Of a stretch of DNA of 64,000 nt, positions 38,686 to 47,366 are shown in pieces (the stretch's first letter is position 1; each line of letters opens with the position of its first letter). The translations under genes were made by a program, and so were the position numbers. The notes below the pieces were generated by a model. The model had not been told where the DNA came from. It searched no databases and saw only the letters and a program-made list of their open reading frames with translations. The stretch is from assembly GCA_027532825.1 (NCBI GenBank), contig JAPZTL010000008.1, positions 327,156-391,155 of the forward strand. The letters run 5' to 3'. This stretch comes from Silanimonas sp021297925. GTDB taxonomy: Bacteria; Pseudomonadota; Gammaproteobacteria; Xanthomonadales; Xanthomonadaceae.

Positions 38686-39260
38686 CAAATTCCTCCTTCT
38701 TCGTGCGCTAGGCGCAACTCGTGGAGTCTGCGAATCTGTGTACCGAGCCATGGGACGCGATGGAGGCGTGCTGGCATGGTGACCAGCAAGGTCACCACCA
38801 GCCCAAACCACAGCGCTTTTCCGGCGAAGACGGCGCCAGCGACTGCGATGCTCGACGTTCCTGCAAGCAGGGCGGTGATGACCAGCAGACGGGGCGGCGT
38901 CGGGAAAATCGATGCTGCGAGTACGATCCAAGGGCCATAGCGCAGCAGCAGATCGCCGGCCTCCGCCCACGCGTCGGGGGCGAAGTCGTTCACCATCGAC
39001 TGTGCATAGCCGTCGATGCCGGCGACAAGCGCAGCCATCAGCAATGCACCGACCGCAGCGGCCGTGGAGAATCCCGCAATGATCCACGCGGCGCGGCGGG
39101 GTTGCAGGAGCGAGAGGGCGATGACCGCGGTCTGCGTGGGCAGCGCGGGAATGAAGAAGTCACCCACGGATAGGGCGGCAAACCCGGCCAAAGCGCGGCG
39201 GCGGGTGCCTCCGGCCACGAGGCGGTGGATCAGTCGTTCGGACCAAGTCGGACGTGACAT
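38685..39260 (-). CDS. VTT/DedA-like inner-membrane protein
   Basis: A 191-residue protein with about four to five hydrophobic segments. The motif SVGDFFIPALPTQTAVIALSL and the segment ASIFPTPPRLLVITALLAG resemble the SNARE-associated Golgi (VTT) domain of DedA/YqaA proteins, which flip lipids across the membrane. The next gene starts one base inside its stop (TGATG). Position after an SDR and an unknown protein suggests a lipid-related role for the operon; this is inference. Confidence 0.68.
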   Translation of the reverse strand: MSRPTWSERLIHRLVAGGTRRRALAGFAALSVGDFFIPALPTQTAVIALSLLQPRRAAWIIAGFSTAAAVGALLMAALVAGIDGYAQSMVNDFAPDAWAEAGDLLLRYGPWIVLAASIFPTPPRLLVITALLAGTSSIAVAGAVFAGKALWFGLVVTLLVTMPARLHRVPWLGTQIRRLHELRLAHEEGGI

Positions 39261-39269
39261 GACGGCACC

Positions 39270-39983
39270 TCAGCGATCGCGCATGATCCGCTCGCCGAGC
39301 GTGGGGCTCAGGCGGAGGATGGCACGCAGCAGGCGAGTGGCCCCAATGTCGATTTCGTCCCGCCCCGCATCGATACCGTTCAGCAACTGGCGCGCGGCCG
39401 CCTCCGCACTCATCTTCCGCGTGCCCCGCCCACGCGTCATGTCCGTGTCAACGAGGGGCGGCAGCGCTTCCGTAACCTGCCATCCCAGCGGTGCCCATTG
39501 GGCACGCAACGACTTGGTGAAACTCCGCAGGCCGGCCTTGCTGGCGCAGTACACCGGGCTGCTGCGCTTGGGCGCGAGTGCCAAGCCGGAGGTGACGAAC
39601 ACAACGGTGGCCCCGGGAGCCAGGACCGCGGGCAAGGCGCGGGCCATCGCCATTGGTGCGGCAAGGTTCACGCGAAGCTCCTCCTCGATGTCGATCTCAC
39701 CGTCGCCGGGTTCGGTAAAGTCACGCAATACTTGGATGCCCGCGTTGAGGATGACGACATCAAGGCGTTCGTTACCGAGGCCCTCCAGCCATGCCGGCCA
39801 CGCGACCGGCTGCGCCAGATCGAGCGGGCGCCACTTCACCGTTGGCCACCGCGATGCGGCGTCGGCCAAGCTGGCCAGCGTGCGTCCGGTCGCCACCACG
39901 CGATCACCTCGTGCCAAAAGGCCCTCCACGAGCGCTGCACCGATCCCTCGAGTGCCCCCGGTTACCAGCACCCGTCGACTCAT
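39270..39983 (-). CDS. SDR-family oxidoreductase
   Basis: A 237-residue short-chain dehydrogenase. The cofactor motif is TGGTRGIGAAL at residues 8-18; the NAG block is ILNAGIQVL, and the catalytic Ser and Tyr-x3-Lys are VFVTSGLAL and YCASKAG. The substrate is unknown. The start overlaps the upstream gene's stop by 4 bases (ATGA). Second gene of the leftward operon. Confidence 0.9.
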   Translation of the reverse strand: MSRRVLVTGGTRGIGAALVEGLLARGDRVVATGRTLASLADAASRWPTVKWRPLDLAQPVAWPAWLEGLGNERLDVVILNAGIQVLRDFTEPGDGEIDIEEELRVNLAAPMAMARALPAVLAPGATVVFVTSGLALAPKRSSPVYCASKAGLRSFTKSLRAQWAPLGWQVTEALPPLVDTDMTRGRGTRKMSAEAAARQLLNGIDAGRDEIDIGATRLLRAILRLSPTLGERIMRDR

Positions 39984-40759
39984 GGCGCACCTCCCGCGCC
40001 TTCGCAGGCGGCGACGATGGGCGAAAATGAGACGGGCTTCAGGAACTCCACGCGGCCGAGGTATTCGTGCCAGCGGCCATTGGGCTTCCGATCGCGCGGG
40101 TCGAGCAAACCGTCGATCGCATGCAGGCCGACGTCGCTGCGGCGGAAGTGAAACAGCGTGCGCCCGAACAGCCAGCGAAGGGGCAAAGCCACCGGCGTCA
40201 ATGCCACAGTGACCGAACGATCATTGATCTCGATGGCCTGGAGATCCACGGCGGCATGCCTTTGGACCTTGAGGACGAGATACTGCCGTCGCAAGCGCTC
40301 TCCGCGAAGCAGCGCCGGCCACGACGCCGCAATCTCGAGCGGCGCACTCGCAAGGGTGAAGCCCCGGCGGGGCAGCGACAGCCGACGTTCCATGCTCGGA
40401 AGGTTGGCGCCCGGAACGCGGCTGGTCTCAAGGGTCGGGGCTTCGCGCGGAGAGTCCGGAGCACGACGAGCCTCCAGACGTTCCCCCATGGACGGAGAGA
40501 TCGATACGCTCTCCAAGAGACCATCGCGGGCGTTCCAGCGAACACGTTCCTCGCAGAGGAGCTCGTCGGCAACTGCAGTCCAGCGCCGGGACAGAGACCA
40601 GTCGCCTCCTGCAGTCGACACGAGGGAGTGGGTCATCGCGAACACCGCGCGTCGATTCGTGTTGCGGCGGTCATAGGCGAGCGCTCGGGCGAGCGGGGGC
40701 TCGATGCGAGGATCACGCGGGGCGGTGGCGGGGAAGGTCAGGATGTCCATGGGGGGCAT
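39980..40759 (-). CDS. Hypothetical protein, first gene of the leftward operon
   Basis: A 259-residue protein (ATG 40759; an in-frame ATG at 40750 is also possible) of no recognised family. It has no signal peptide. Predicted strands dominate the middle (RRQYLVLKVQRHAAVDLQAI), and the C-terminus ends LRWLFGRTLFHF, then GRWHEYLGRVEF. The similar end of the exported protein at 37954 suggests the two are distant relatives. It is coupled to the SDR gene by a 4-base overlap. Confidence 0.6.
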   Translation of the reverse strand: MPPMDILTFPATAPRDPRIEPPLARALAYDRRNTNRRAVFAMTHSLVSTAGGDWSLSRRWTAVADELLCEERVRWNARDGLLESVSISPSMGERLEARRAPDSPREAPTLETSRVPGANLPSMERRLSLPRRGFTLASAPLEIAASWPALLRGERLRRQYLVLKVQRHAAVDLQAIEINDRSVTVALTPVALPLRWLFGRTLFHFRRSDVGLHAIDGLLDPRDRKPNGRWHEYLGRVEFLKPVSFSPIVAACEGAGGAP

Positions 40760-40942
40760 GTTCCGTTCCCACCAACTTCGCGTATTGAACGAATGCGCCC
40801 GAGAGCGCGGGTCTCTACATCGCCCTCACAGACTCCGCGTTGGCACGGACTTCGAGTTGCCGAGCGCATCTATGGGGAGGTTGATCGCCCGCGCGTCGCT
40901 CCCTGCTGTTGACCAACAGATGCGGCGTTGAACGTCAGCTCT

Positions 40943-40985
40943 TGGCCGAACTCTGCCTGACGACTGGGGGGCTCAAATCGACCCA
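40943..40985. repeat. 43-base extragenic repeat, copy 2
   Basis: Identical over all 43 bases to 32331-32373, though the flanks differ (AGCTCT before, TTGCGGCCATT after). It lies upstream of the leftward operon, in a 267-base gap with no convincing gene, and forms a direct repeat 8.6 kb from copy 1. Confidence 0.8.
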
Positions 40986-41026
40986 TTGCGGCCATTCGCC
41001 TGATGTGTGGATTCCACGTAGCCCCG

Positions 41027-42028
41027 CTATTCAAAACCGAGGGGCGTCGCCGTTGATCTGAAGGCTGTTGGTGTCGTTCCGAAATGTCTCTTGAAGGACC
41101 GGGTCAAGCTCGACTGATCGGAGAATCCACACGCCGCAGCGACTTCGGCCACCGTCTGGAAATCATGCCCTCGACCAGCAAGCATCCGCGCGGCGCGCTG
41201 CACCCGAGCTGCGCGGATCACGTCATCAGCACTTTGAAGTCGCCACGAAAACAGCTTGTCGAGCGACCTTCGCGAGAAGCCAAGTTGACGTGCGACCAAC
41301 TCCGCGCAAAGAGAGGGGTCACTGAATTGAGCATCGATTATTGCTGTCGCCCGCATCAGTATCGCGACGGCGTCCTGCGGAACAGTAGCGATCACGCCGA
41401 AATGGCAGGACAATGCAGCCATACGTGCGATTGACTCAGCTAGAACTAGGCAGGAAACGTCATCAGCATCGGATATGCAATCAAACAACGCGCTTGCTAC
41501 GGGGATGACAGCTGCGACCTGGGCGCTCGATGGCTTTCGATTCTCGATCAAACTGCGTATGTGGCGTTCGCTTGTGAACAGGCGTCTCGGAACTTCGACG
41601 ACGACCTGCGATAGCTGGTCCGAGCCGATGGAGCAGGGTGAGCTTGGGTCGATCCATGCCCATTCTCCGGCATGCAGTTCAATCGATTTCCCCCCGTTTT
41701 CGACGTTGCAAATGCCCTCAAGCTGAACGAGAAGCGCGATCCGCCAACATGCCGAAGGCGGCTCAGGCGGGAATTCGACTTGGAAGCGTGAGGCGCGAAC
41801 ACGCGTGGCGGCGATGAGGGCGAGGTCGCGCCTCCGCCACTCACCCCTGATATCGCCAGCGGCATCTGAGCGGAAGATCGCGTCAGCATGGTCGATGACA
41901 ACGGATTTCGGCCAGTCAATGGGACTTGGCAAAGCGATGTCGGACTTTTTCACTTCTCGCACCCAGTGGGGCAGGAATTGCCAAGACGGGGCGGGCTCAC
42001 CAAGGTGAACATTCTGGCCCCGTGACAT
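41027..42028 (-). CDS. AraC-family transcriptional regulator
   Basis: A 333-residue regulator. The C-terminal helix-turn-helix region reads RQLGFSRRSLDKLFSWRL and AEVAAACGFSDQSSLTRSFK, ending FGTTPTAFRS. The N-terminal 200 residues carry a cupin-like AraC-binding domain (FQVEFPPEPPSACWRIALLV). The ATG at 42028 is used; a TTG at 42037 is upstream. It is divergent from the acetyltransferase, only 16 bases away, so it probably controls it or itself. Confidence 0.85.
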   Translation of the reverse strand: MSRGQNVHLGEPAPSWQFLPHWVREVKKSDIALPSPIDWPKSVVIDHADAIFRSDAAGDIRGEWRRRDLALIAATRVRASRFQVEFPPEPPSACWRIALLVQLEGICNVENGGKSIELHAGEWAWIDPSSPCSIGSDQLSQVVVEVPRRLFTSERHIRSLIENRKPSSAQVAAVIPVASALFDCISDADDVSCLVLAESIARMAALSCHFGVIATVPQDAVAILMRATAIIDAQFSDPSLCAELVARQLGFSRRSLDKLFSWRLQSADDVIRAARVQRAARMLAGRGHDFQTVAEVAAACGFSDQSSLTRSFKRHFGTTPTAFRSTATPLGFE

Positions 42029-42044
42029 CAATCTCAAATGCCCA

Positions 42045-42536
42045 ATGATTGTTCGACAGTTTCACCGAGACGACCAGCTCGGAGTGATTTCCTTAGCCGA
42101 GCGGAGCGGCCTGTTCTCCAGCGAAGAACTGGCCCATCTTGAACAAGTTGTGAGCAAGGCGGCAGATCAGGACGATGCTGTTTGGCTGGTCACGGGCGAT
42201 GGTCAGATTGACGGAGCGGTCTATGCTGCCTGCGAACCGATGTCCGATCGCGTCTGGAACGTCCTAATGCTAATCGTTGATCCCGTATGTCAGGGTGGTG
42301 GCGTTGGCAAGGCACTCATGTCAGCCATAGAGGACAGGCTTACTGGTACCGCGAGACTTTTACTAGTCGAGACGTCGGAGGGCGAGGGGCTAGACGTTGC
42401 GCGTGCCTTCTATCCGCGTTGCGGGTATCGGGAAGTCGCCCGAATTCCGTCCTACTATGGGAACGGTATCGGCAAGATCGTCTTTCAGAAAATGATCCAC
42501 GAGACGACTGGCACGAAAGCGGATCACGACCCGTGA
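42045..42536 (+). CDS. GNAT-family N-acetyltransferase
   Basis: A 163-residue acetyltransferase. The acetyl-CoA-binding motif A is VDPVCQGGGVGKALMSAIED (about 80-99) with the Q-x-x-G-x-G/A pattern; motif B is VARAFYPRCGYREV. It transfers an acetyl group from acetyl-CoA to a small molecule or protein amine. The substrate is not identifiable. It ends inside a strong hairpin (42515-42545). Confidence 0.85.
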   Translation: MIVRQFHRDDQLGVISLAERSGLFSSEELAHLEQVVSKAADQDDAVWLVTGDGQIDGAVYAACEPMSDRVWNVLMLIVDPVCQGGGVGKALMSAIEDRLTGTARLLLVETSEGEGLDVARAFYPRCGYREVARIPSYYGNGIGKIVFQKMIHETTGTKADHDP

Positions 42537-42545
42537 TCCGCTTTC
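42515..42545 (+). terminator. Perfect 14-bp hairpin at the end of the GNAT gene
   Basis: GAAAGCGGATCACG (42515-42528), loop ACC, CGTGATCCGCTTTC (42532-42545). The GNAT stop lies in the right arm. A T-rich run comes only about 20 bases later, so it may be a bidirectional or weak terminator. Confidence 0.6.
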
Positions 42546-42892
42546 GCAGCAAATGAACTGGTGTTGCTTTTTCTAGGCCCCCTGCTGGGCCCTTTCGTCG
42601 ACTGTCAATCCTCGCGCCGATACTTCCCTTGGCGTGCCAGGGAGCGGTGAAGGTCCTCGCGACGACCCTACGTCTTAGCGTGGTTCTGCGGATTGACTTT
42701 CGACCAGTATCCGATGGACCGTCTCGAATGCCTGCTCCTGGCCGACGTGTGCCTCGCGGACCACAGGGCACTTCCGACCCAACGCGGTCCACGCCGGCCA
42801 TGGAGACGTGTCGTTCGGCCCACTGCAACAACTCAATTCAGAGCGCAGGTACGCGGGGTCTGTGGCGGCGAGCCGGTCTTGCCCGACAACGC
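42546..42892. other. Intergenic stretch, nothing recognised
   Basis: About 350 bases between the GNAT hairpin and the LysR gene. Open frames in it lack ribosome binding sites and coding character. No repeats or hairpins of note. Confidence 0.5.
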
Positions 42893-43777
42893 TCAGGGAA
42901 GCTGCATGACCTTAGAGAGGTGGGCGTAAACCGCGCCCACCCGACGCAGATGCCGTGCATCCGGGTGCGTAAGCAGCCACAGTTCTGTCTCGCACTCAGG
43001 CAGCGGGTCGGTCAAACGCACGAGATCCTTGCGTCCTTCCGCCAGGAACAGGGGAACGACGCCGATGCCCAAGCCCAAGGCGACCAGTTCCAGCACTGAC
43101 AGGATGCTGCCCACTTGGTACCGCGGAACCAGCTTCGGAAAATGGCGCTTGCGCCAGACGACCGAAGGATGCTCGGGTAACGCTTCGTCGGGCGCCACCC
43201 AGTCTAGGTTCGCGGCCTGGCTCAGCTCGAAGCTTCGCAGCCGAGCCCGGCGTGCCGCGTACAGCGCTACGCGGATCGGTCCGATCTGCTTGCCGACGAG
43301 GTGAGCTGGCGGGCGCTTCGTCGCCCGAACCGCGATGTCGGCATCGCGCCGCGTCAAGCTCGCCAGTTCGTTACCGGTGTGCAGCTCAAATGCCAAGAGG
43401 GGGTGCTCTTCCCGCATGGCAGCCAGCGCCGGCGCGACTAGACCATGCAGAACGGTATCGGTCGTCGTGATGCGAACCGTCCCCGAGATTTGGGACGGTG
43501 CCGACTCCACCATGGTGCGCGCCGCTTCGAGCGCACTTTCTATGGATTCCGCCTGCAGGGCCAGCTCCAGGGCGAGCTCCGTCGGCACGTAGCCTGTACG
43601 CGTTCGCTCGAACAACGGTCGACCCAGGCCGCGCTCGATGCGCTTCAAGACCCGAAACACCGTCGAGGCGTCGACCCCCAGCCGCTCTCCCGCGCCCGCC
43701 AAGGTCCCGGTGCGCGTCATTGCTAAGGTCATTTCCAGGTCGGCTGGGCCAATCTGGTATTGCACTCGCGCAATCAT
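42893..43777 (-). CDS. LysR-family transcriptional regulator
   Basis: A 294-residue regulator. The N-terminal winged helix-turn-helix is TRTGTLAGAGERLGVDASTVFRVLKRIE (about 21-48) and the C-terminal substrate-binding domain spans 90-290 (VRITTTDTVLHGLVAPAL). It is divergent from the DoxX-GST-GST operon, whose first gene starts 78 bases away, so it is the likely regulator of that operon. Confidence 0.9.
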   Translation of the reverse strand: MIARVQYQIGPADLEMTLAMTRTGTLAGAGERLGVDASTVFRVLKRIERGLGRPLFERTRTGYVPTELALELALQAESIESALEAARTMVESAPSQISGTVRITTTDTVLHGLVAPALAAMREEHPLLAFELHTGNELASLTRRDADIAVRATKRPPAHLVGKQIGPIRVALYAARRARLRSFELSQAANLDWVAPDEALPEHPSVVWRKRHFPKLVPRYQVGSILSVLELVALGLGIGVVPLFLAEGRKDLVRLTDPLPECETELWLLTHPDARHLRRVGAVYAHLSKVMQLP

Positions 43778-43854
43778 TGATTTCTAACCGGCCCATGGTC
43801 TTTGCTCTCGGGCAATCCTACATTGGACTCGTCATCCACTTCCATCCCTGTCCC

Positions 43855-44289
43855 ATGACTTCTGTTCCGAACCAGTTCTCTTCCGCTGCCTGGGGAATCG
43901 CGCTGCTGCGCGTGAGCCTGGGTGTCATGTGGATTGCCCACGCGCTACTCAAGCTGTTCGTCTTCACGTTGCCGGGCACCGCGCAGTTCTTCACCAGCAT
44001 CGGCTTCCCAGGGTTCCTGGCGTACCCGGTGTTTGCGGTTGAACTGGTTGGCGGCCTCGCACTCCTGCTGGGAATCTATGCCCGCCAAGCCGCGCTGGCC
44101 CTCGTCCCCGTCATGGCAGTGGCCACCTGGGTGCATGTGCCCAACGGCTGGGTTCACACCAGTCCCGGCGGCGGCTGGGAGTATCCGGTGTTCCTGATCG
44201 TCGCCTCCATCGTGCTCTGGCTCCTGGGCGATGGTGCGGGCGCCGTTCGGCGCAGCAACTTCCTGGCACCCCGTGGCGCTGCCGCCTGA
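43855..44289 (+). CDS. DoxX-family membrane protein
   Basis: A 144-residue protein with four membrane segments (LLRVSLGVMWIAHALLKLF, FLAYPVFAVELVGGLALLLG, LALVPVMAVATWVHV, VFLIVASIVLWLLG). DoxX proteins are inner-membrane components of redox and detoxification systems. The ATG at 43855 is chosen because the extension to 43498 lies in the LysR promoter and gene. It is followed by two glutathione transferases in the same direction. Confidence 0.86.
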   Translation: MTSVPNQFSSAAWGIALLRVSLGVMWIAHALLKLFVFTLPGTAQFFTSIGFPGFLAYPVFAVELVGGLALLLGIYARQAALALVPVMAVATWVHVPNGWVHTSPGGGWEYPVFLIVASIVLWLLGDGAGAVRRSNFLAPRGAAA

Positions 44290-44345
44290 GGCAGCGCTCG
44301 ACCCACCACTTCCGGTCCCCGTCACCCAACCAAAAGGTCATCCGC

Positions 44346-44954
44346 ATGAAGCTCTACTTCGCCCCTGGCGCTTGCTCCCTTGCCGTCCACATCGCACTCC
44401 GCGAGGTCGACGCGAACTTCGACGCCGTCTCCGTCGACCTCGCCAACTCGGTCACGGCTGACGGCACCGACTACCGCACCATCTCGCCGCGCGGCTATGT
44501 GCCGCTGTTGCAGCTCGACGACGGTTCGCGCCACACCGAGGCCTCCGCCCTGCTGCAGCACGTCGCAGACTTGGATCCGCAGCAGCGCCTGATCGGCGCA
44601 GCGGGCTCGGCGCGCCGGCTCGCGGTGGTGGGGTGGCTGACCTTCGTCAGCACGGAACTGCACAAGGCCTTCAGCCCGTGGCTCTGGCACAAAGAGACAG
44701 CGGAGTCGACACGCCAGGCGGTCAAGGACAAGCTCGCCACTCGCTTCGCCGAGCTCGACGCACTGCTGGTCACGCAGCAGTACCTAGCGGGCGAGTACAG
44801 CGTGGCCGACGCCTACGCGTTCACCATCGTCAATTGGTCGAACTTCCTGGGGCTGCCTCTCACGAAGTACCCGAACCTCCTAGCCTACATGGGTCGCGTT
44901 TCGTCGCGACCGGCGGCCCAGGGCGCCCTGCGCGCAGAAGGACTTCTCAAGTGA
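44346..44954 (+). CDS. gstA: Beta-class glutathione S-transferase
   Basis: A 202-residue cytosolic enzyme. The beta-class catalytic Cys10 sits in LYFAPGACSL; the glutathione-binding region is SPRGYVPLLQLDDG and HTEASALLQ; the C-terminal all-helical domain carries the N-capping-type SVADAYAFTIVNW. It conjugates glutathione to electrophiles or reduces disulfides. Its stop overlaps the second transferase gene by 4 bases (GTGA). The DoxX gene 56 bases upstream is co-directional. Confidence 0.9.
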   Translation: MKLYFAPGACSLAVHIALREVDANFDAVSVDLANSVTADGTDYRTISPRGYVPLLQLDDGSRHTEASALLQHVADLDPQQRLIGAAGSARRLAVVGWLTFVSTELHKAFSPWLWHKETAESTRQAVKDKLATRFAELDALLVTQQYLAGEYSVADAYAFTIVNWSNFLGLPLTKYPNLLAYMGRVSSRPAAQGALRAEGLLK

Positions 44955-45637
44955 GTGCGCCGCTCGTCCTGGTGTCTCACGCGCTGTGTCCGTACGTGCA
45001 GCGCGCGGCCATCGTGTTGGCCGAGAAGGGGGTGCCGTTCGATCGGCGTGACATCGACCTGGCCCGCAAGCCCGATTGGTTCCTGCGTGTGTCGCCGCTG
45101 GGCAAGACGCCGGTGCTGCTCGTTGGCGACGAGGCCATCTTCGAGTCGGCGGTCATCTGCGAGTACCTAGACGACACGACGCTGCCGCGGCTGCACCCTG
45201 CCAATGCGCTCGAGCGGGCCCGTCACCGCTCTTGGATTGAGTTTGGCTCCAGCGTGCTGAACCTCATAGGCGCGTTCTACAACGCCCCCGACGAGCGAAC
45301 GCTGCTGGCAAGGGCAGCGGACATCCGGGAGAGGCTGCAGCAACTGGAGGTCGCGCTCGGATCGGGGCCCTTCTTTGCGGGCGCATCGTTCAGCATCGTC
45401 GACGCGGTCTTCGGGCCGGTGTTCCGGTACTTCGACGTCTTCGACACCATCGCCGACTTCGGGTTCTGGGACGATCTGCCAAAGGTGCGTCGGTGGCGTG
45501 AAGCGCTTTCACGACGGCCATCCATTCAGAAAGCCGCGAGTCCGCAGCATCCAGCCTTGCTTAAAGCGTTCCTAGTCAAGCGAGGCTCGGCTCTCAGTGC
45601 GATGTGTCGCGAAGGAGCCACGATCTCGTCAACGTGA
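44951..45637 (+). CDS. Glutathione S-transferase family protein
   Basis: A 228-residue protein (GTG 44951) with a thioredoxin-fold N-terminus: catalytic Cys13 in ALCPYVQRA, cis-Pro segment LGKTPVLLVGD and ESAVICEYLDD. The C-terminal helical domain includes FSIVDAVFGPVFRYF. The CPYxQR arrangement is that of omega/zeta-type and Ure2p-like transferases, which often act as thiol reductases. It is translationally coupled to gstA. Confidence 0.88.
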   Translation: MSAPLVLVSHALCPYVQRAAIVLAEKGVPFDRRDIDLARKPDWFLRVSPLGKTPVLLVGDEAIFESAVICEYLDDTTLPRLHPANALERARHRSWIEFGSSVLNLIGAFYNAPDERTLLARAADIRERLQQLEVALGSGPFFAGASFSIVDAVFGPVFRYFDVFDTIADFGFWDDLPKVRRWREALSRRPSIQKAASPQHPALLKAFLVKRGSALSAMCREGATISST

Positions 45638-45710
45638 CCTTTCGCGAACGACTGCTGCCGGGCCGATAGAACAAGGGCCGCTCTTGACGGAACAGACCCA
45701 AGTCGCAATC

Positions 45711-45730
45711 CGACCCTAAGCTGTCATTGG
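45711..45730. repeat. Short extragenic repeat (CGACCCTAA.C.GTCATTGG)
   Basis: Bases 45711-45730 match 56650-56669 at 18 of 20 positions and resemble 40979-40998. It lies between the GST operon and the AraC gene. It looks like a member of a family of degenerate intergenic repeats. Confidence 0.5.
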
Positions 45731-45818
45731 TCCCAAGCAGACGATCCCCAACCGCCGTGCCAATCAAAATCGGGGGGGCGTCGGCGCCACGCAGTGGCAC
45801 AGCGCTCTTCCATCAACC

Positions 45819-46694
45819 TCATGGATTTTCTCCAAGCTGCAAGGCCCGCCACTCGCGCGGCGAGCGGCCCATGCGCTCGCGGAAGGCGCGGGAGAACGCC
45901 GCCGAACCGCTGAAGCCGAGCCGGTCCGCCACCAGGCCCACCGGGCGCCCCGCGCGAAGATCGCGACAGGCCAAGTCGATGCGCCAAGCGTTGAGGTAGG
46001 CCGCCGGCGTCGTGCCCACCACGCGGGCAAAGGTGTCCGCGAAGGCACTGCGTGACAGGCCCGCCACCGCGGCCATCCGAGCGAGCGGCCAGGCCTCGCC
46101 CGGTGCGTGATGCAGGGCGGTGAGCAACGGCGCCAGCCGCGGGTGTGCCAGCCCGGCCATCACGCCCGTGCGGCCGACGCCGGCGTGTTCGTCGGACAGC
46201 AGCGCCCGCAACACCTGCACCAGCACCACGTCGAACAGGCGGTCGAGCACCACGCGGCTGCCGCAGGCCACGCGGTCGGCTTCCGCGAACAGCAGGGTCA
46301 GCGTGTCCTGCAGGCCCGGCACTGCCGCCACCGGAAGGATCACCGCGTCGGGCAGCGCTGCAGCGATCGGGTGACGGTCGCCACCTTCGAAGGCCAGCGT
46401 CGCGCAGACGAAGTCCGCACCGTCCACCGGCGGGTTCACGAAGGCGTGGTCGAAGGATCGTGGATAGAACAGCAGTGCCGGCGCCGGCACCGTGCGCAGC
46501 GCGCCGTCCTCGCCGTGCCGCACCTTCAGCTCGCCCTGCCGTAGCACGTGCAAGAAAGCGCGGCCGGGTTCGGGCGCGAAGCGTGTGATGCCGCAGAGCG
46601 CGCCGGCATGGAACAGCTCGGCCCGTACGCGGAAGCGGTCGAGCAGGGGGCCGAGGCGGTCAATCGGCGGGGTGGGCAGCGTTGCCGGATTCAT
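45819..46694 (-). CDS. AraC-family transcriptional regulator
   Basis: A 291-residue regulator. An N-terminal cupin-type AraC-binding domain (LFHAGALCGITRFAPEPGRA) is followed by two helix-turn-helix units (LARMAAVAGLSRSAFADTFA and GLVADRLGFSGSAAFSRAFR) ending GRSPREWRAL. The type resembles RclR-like regulators that respond to reactive species. It is divergent from the AhpD/GATase/thioredoxin operon starting at 46803 and is its probable controller. Confidence 0.88.
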   Translation of the reverse strand: MNPATLPTPPIDRLGPLLDRFRVRAELFHAGALCGITRFAPEPGRAFLHVLRQGELKVRHGEDGALRTVPAPALLFYPRSFDHAFVNPPVDGADFVCATLAFEGGDRHPIAAALPDAVILPVAAVPGLQDTLTLLFAEADRVACGSRVVLDRLFDVVLVQVLRALLSDEHAGVGRTGVMAGLAHPRLAPLLTALHHAPGEAWPLARMAAVAGLSRSAFADTFARVVGTTPAAYLNAWRIDLACRDLRAGRPVGLVADRLGFSGSAAFSRAFRERMGRSPREWRALQLGENP

Positions 46695-46802
46695 TGCAAA
46701 GAAATGCGGACTAAACGATGCTCATAGTCCTGCATGACCCCGGATCATGGCAACACCCCGGCGGCACCCGCCCCGGATTCCTCACCCTCCCTGGAGTTAC
46801 TC

Positions 46803-47345
46803 ATGAGCCGTCTTTCCCTCGATCGCGCCGCCCTGCCGGCCGCCAGCCAGCCCACCCTCGATGCCATCCAGCAGGCCTTCGGCACGGTGCCCGCCATGTT
46901 CCGCGCCGCCGCCCACGCGCCGGCCGCGCTCACCAGCCTGTGGGGCTCCTTCGGTGCTCTTGGCGGCGGTCGCCTGCCGACCGCGCTGACGGAAACCGTC
47001 GCCGTCGCCATCGCCAACCGCAACGCCTGCCATTACTGCCTCGCTGCGCACACCGCGCTGGGCCGCAAGGCCGGCGTCGCCGCCGACGCGCTCATCGAAG
47101 CGCAGGCCGGTCGTTCGGCCGATGCTCGCACCGCCGCCGCCCTGCGCTTCGCATTGGCTGTCGTCGAGCAGCGCGGCCCGGTGTCGGACGCCGATTGGCA
47201 GGCCCTTGAGGCCGCCGGCTTCACCCACGAGGAGAAGGTCGAACTGCTCGCGCACGTGGCCTTGAACCTGTTCACCAACTATTTGAACCTCGCGTTCGAC
47301 GTGCCGGTGGACTTCCCCGCCGTGCCCCTGCGCCGTGCGGCCTAA
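46803..47345 (+). CDS. AhpD/CMD-like peroxidase-related protein
   Basis: A 180-residue carboxymuconolactone-decarboxylase-family protein. The redox motif is NACHYCLAAH with Cys76 and Cys79, as in AhpD-type alkylhydroperoxidases. It would reduce peroxides or protect thiols in the cytosol. The ATG at 46803 is preferred over an upstream 46734 start because it directly follows a purine-rich stretch and matches family length. It is the first gene of a three-gene operon divergent from AraC. Confidence 0.88.
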   Translation: MSRLSLDRAALPAASQPTLDAIQQAFGTVPAMFRAAAHAPAALTSLWGSFGALGGGRLPTALTETVAVAIANRNACHYCLAAHTALGRKAGVAADALIEAQAGRSADARTAAALRFALAVVEQRGPVSDADWQALEAAGFTHEEKVELLAHVALNLFTNYLNLAFDVPVDFPAVPLRRAA

Positions 47346-47366
47346 CGCCGCGCTCTGAGGATCGCC

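Noticed and set aside
42629..43099. Plus-strand frame between GNAT and LysR
   Set aside because: Largely overlaps the LysR 3' end antisense and has no ribosome binding site.
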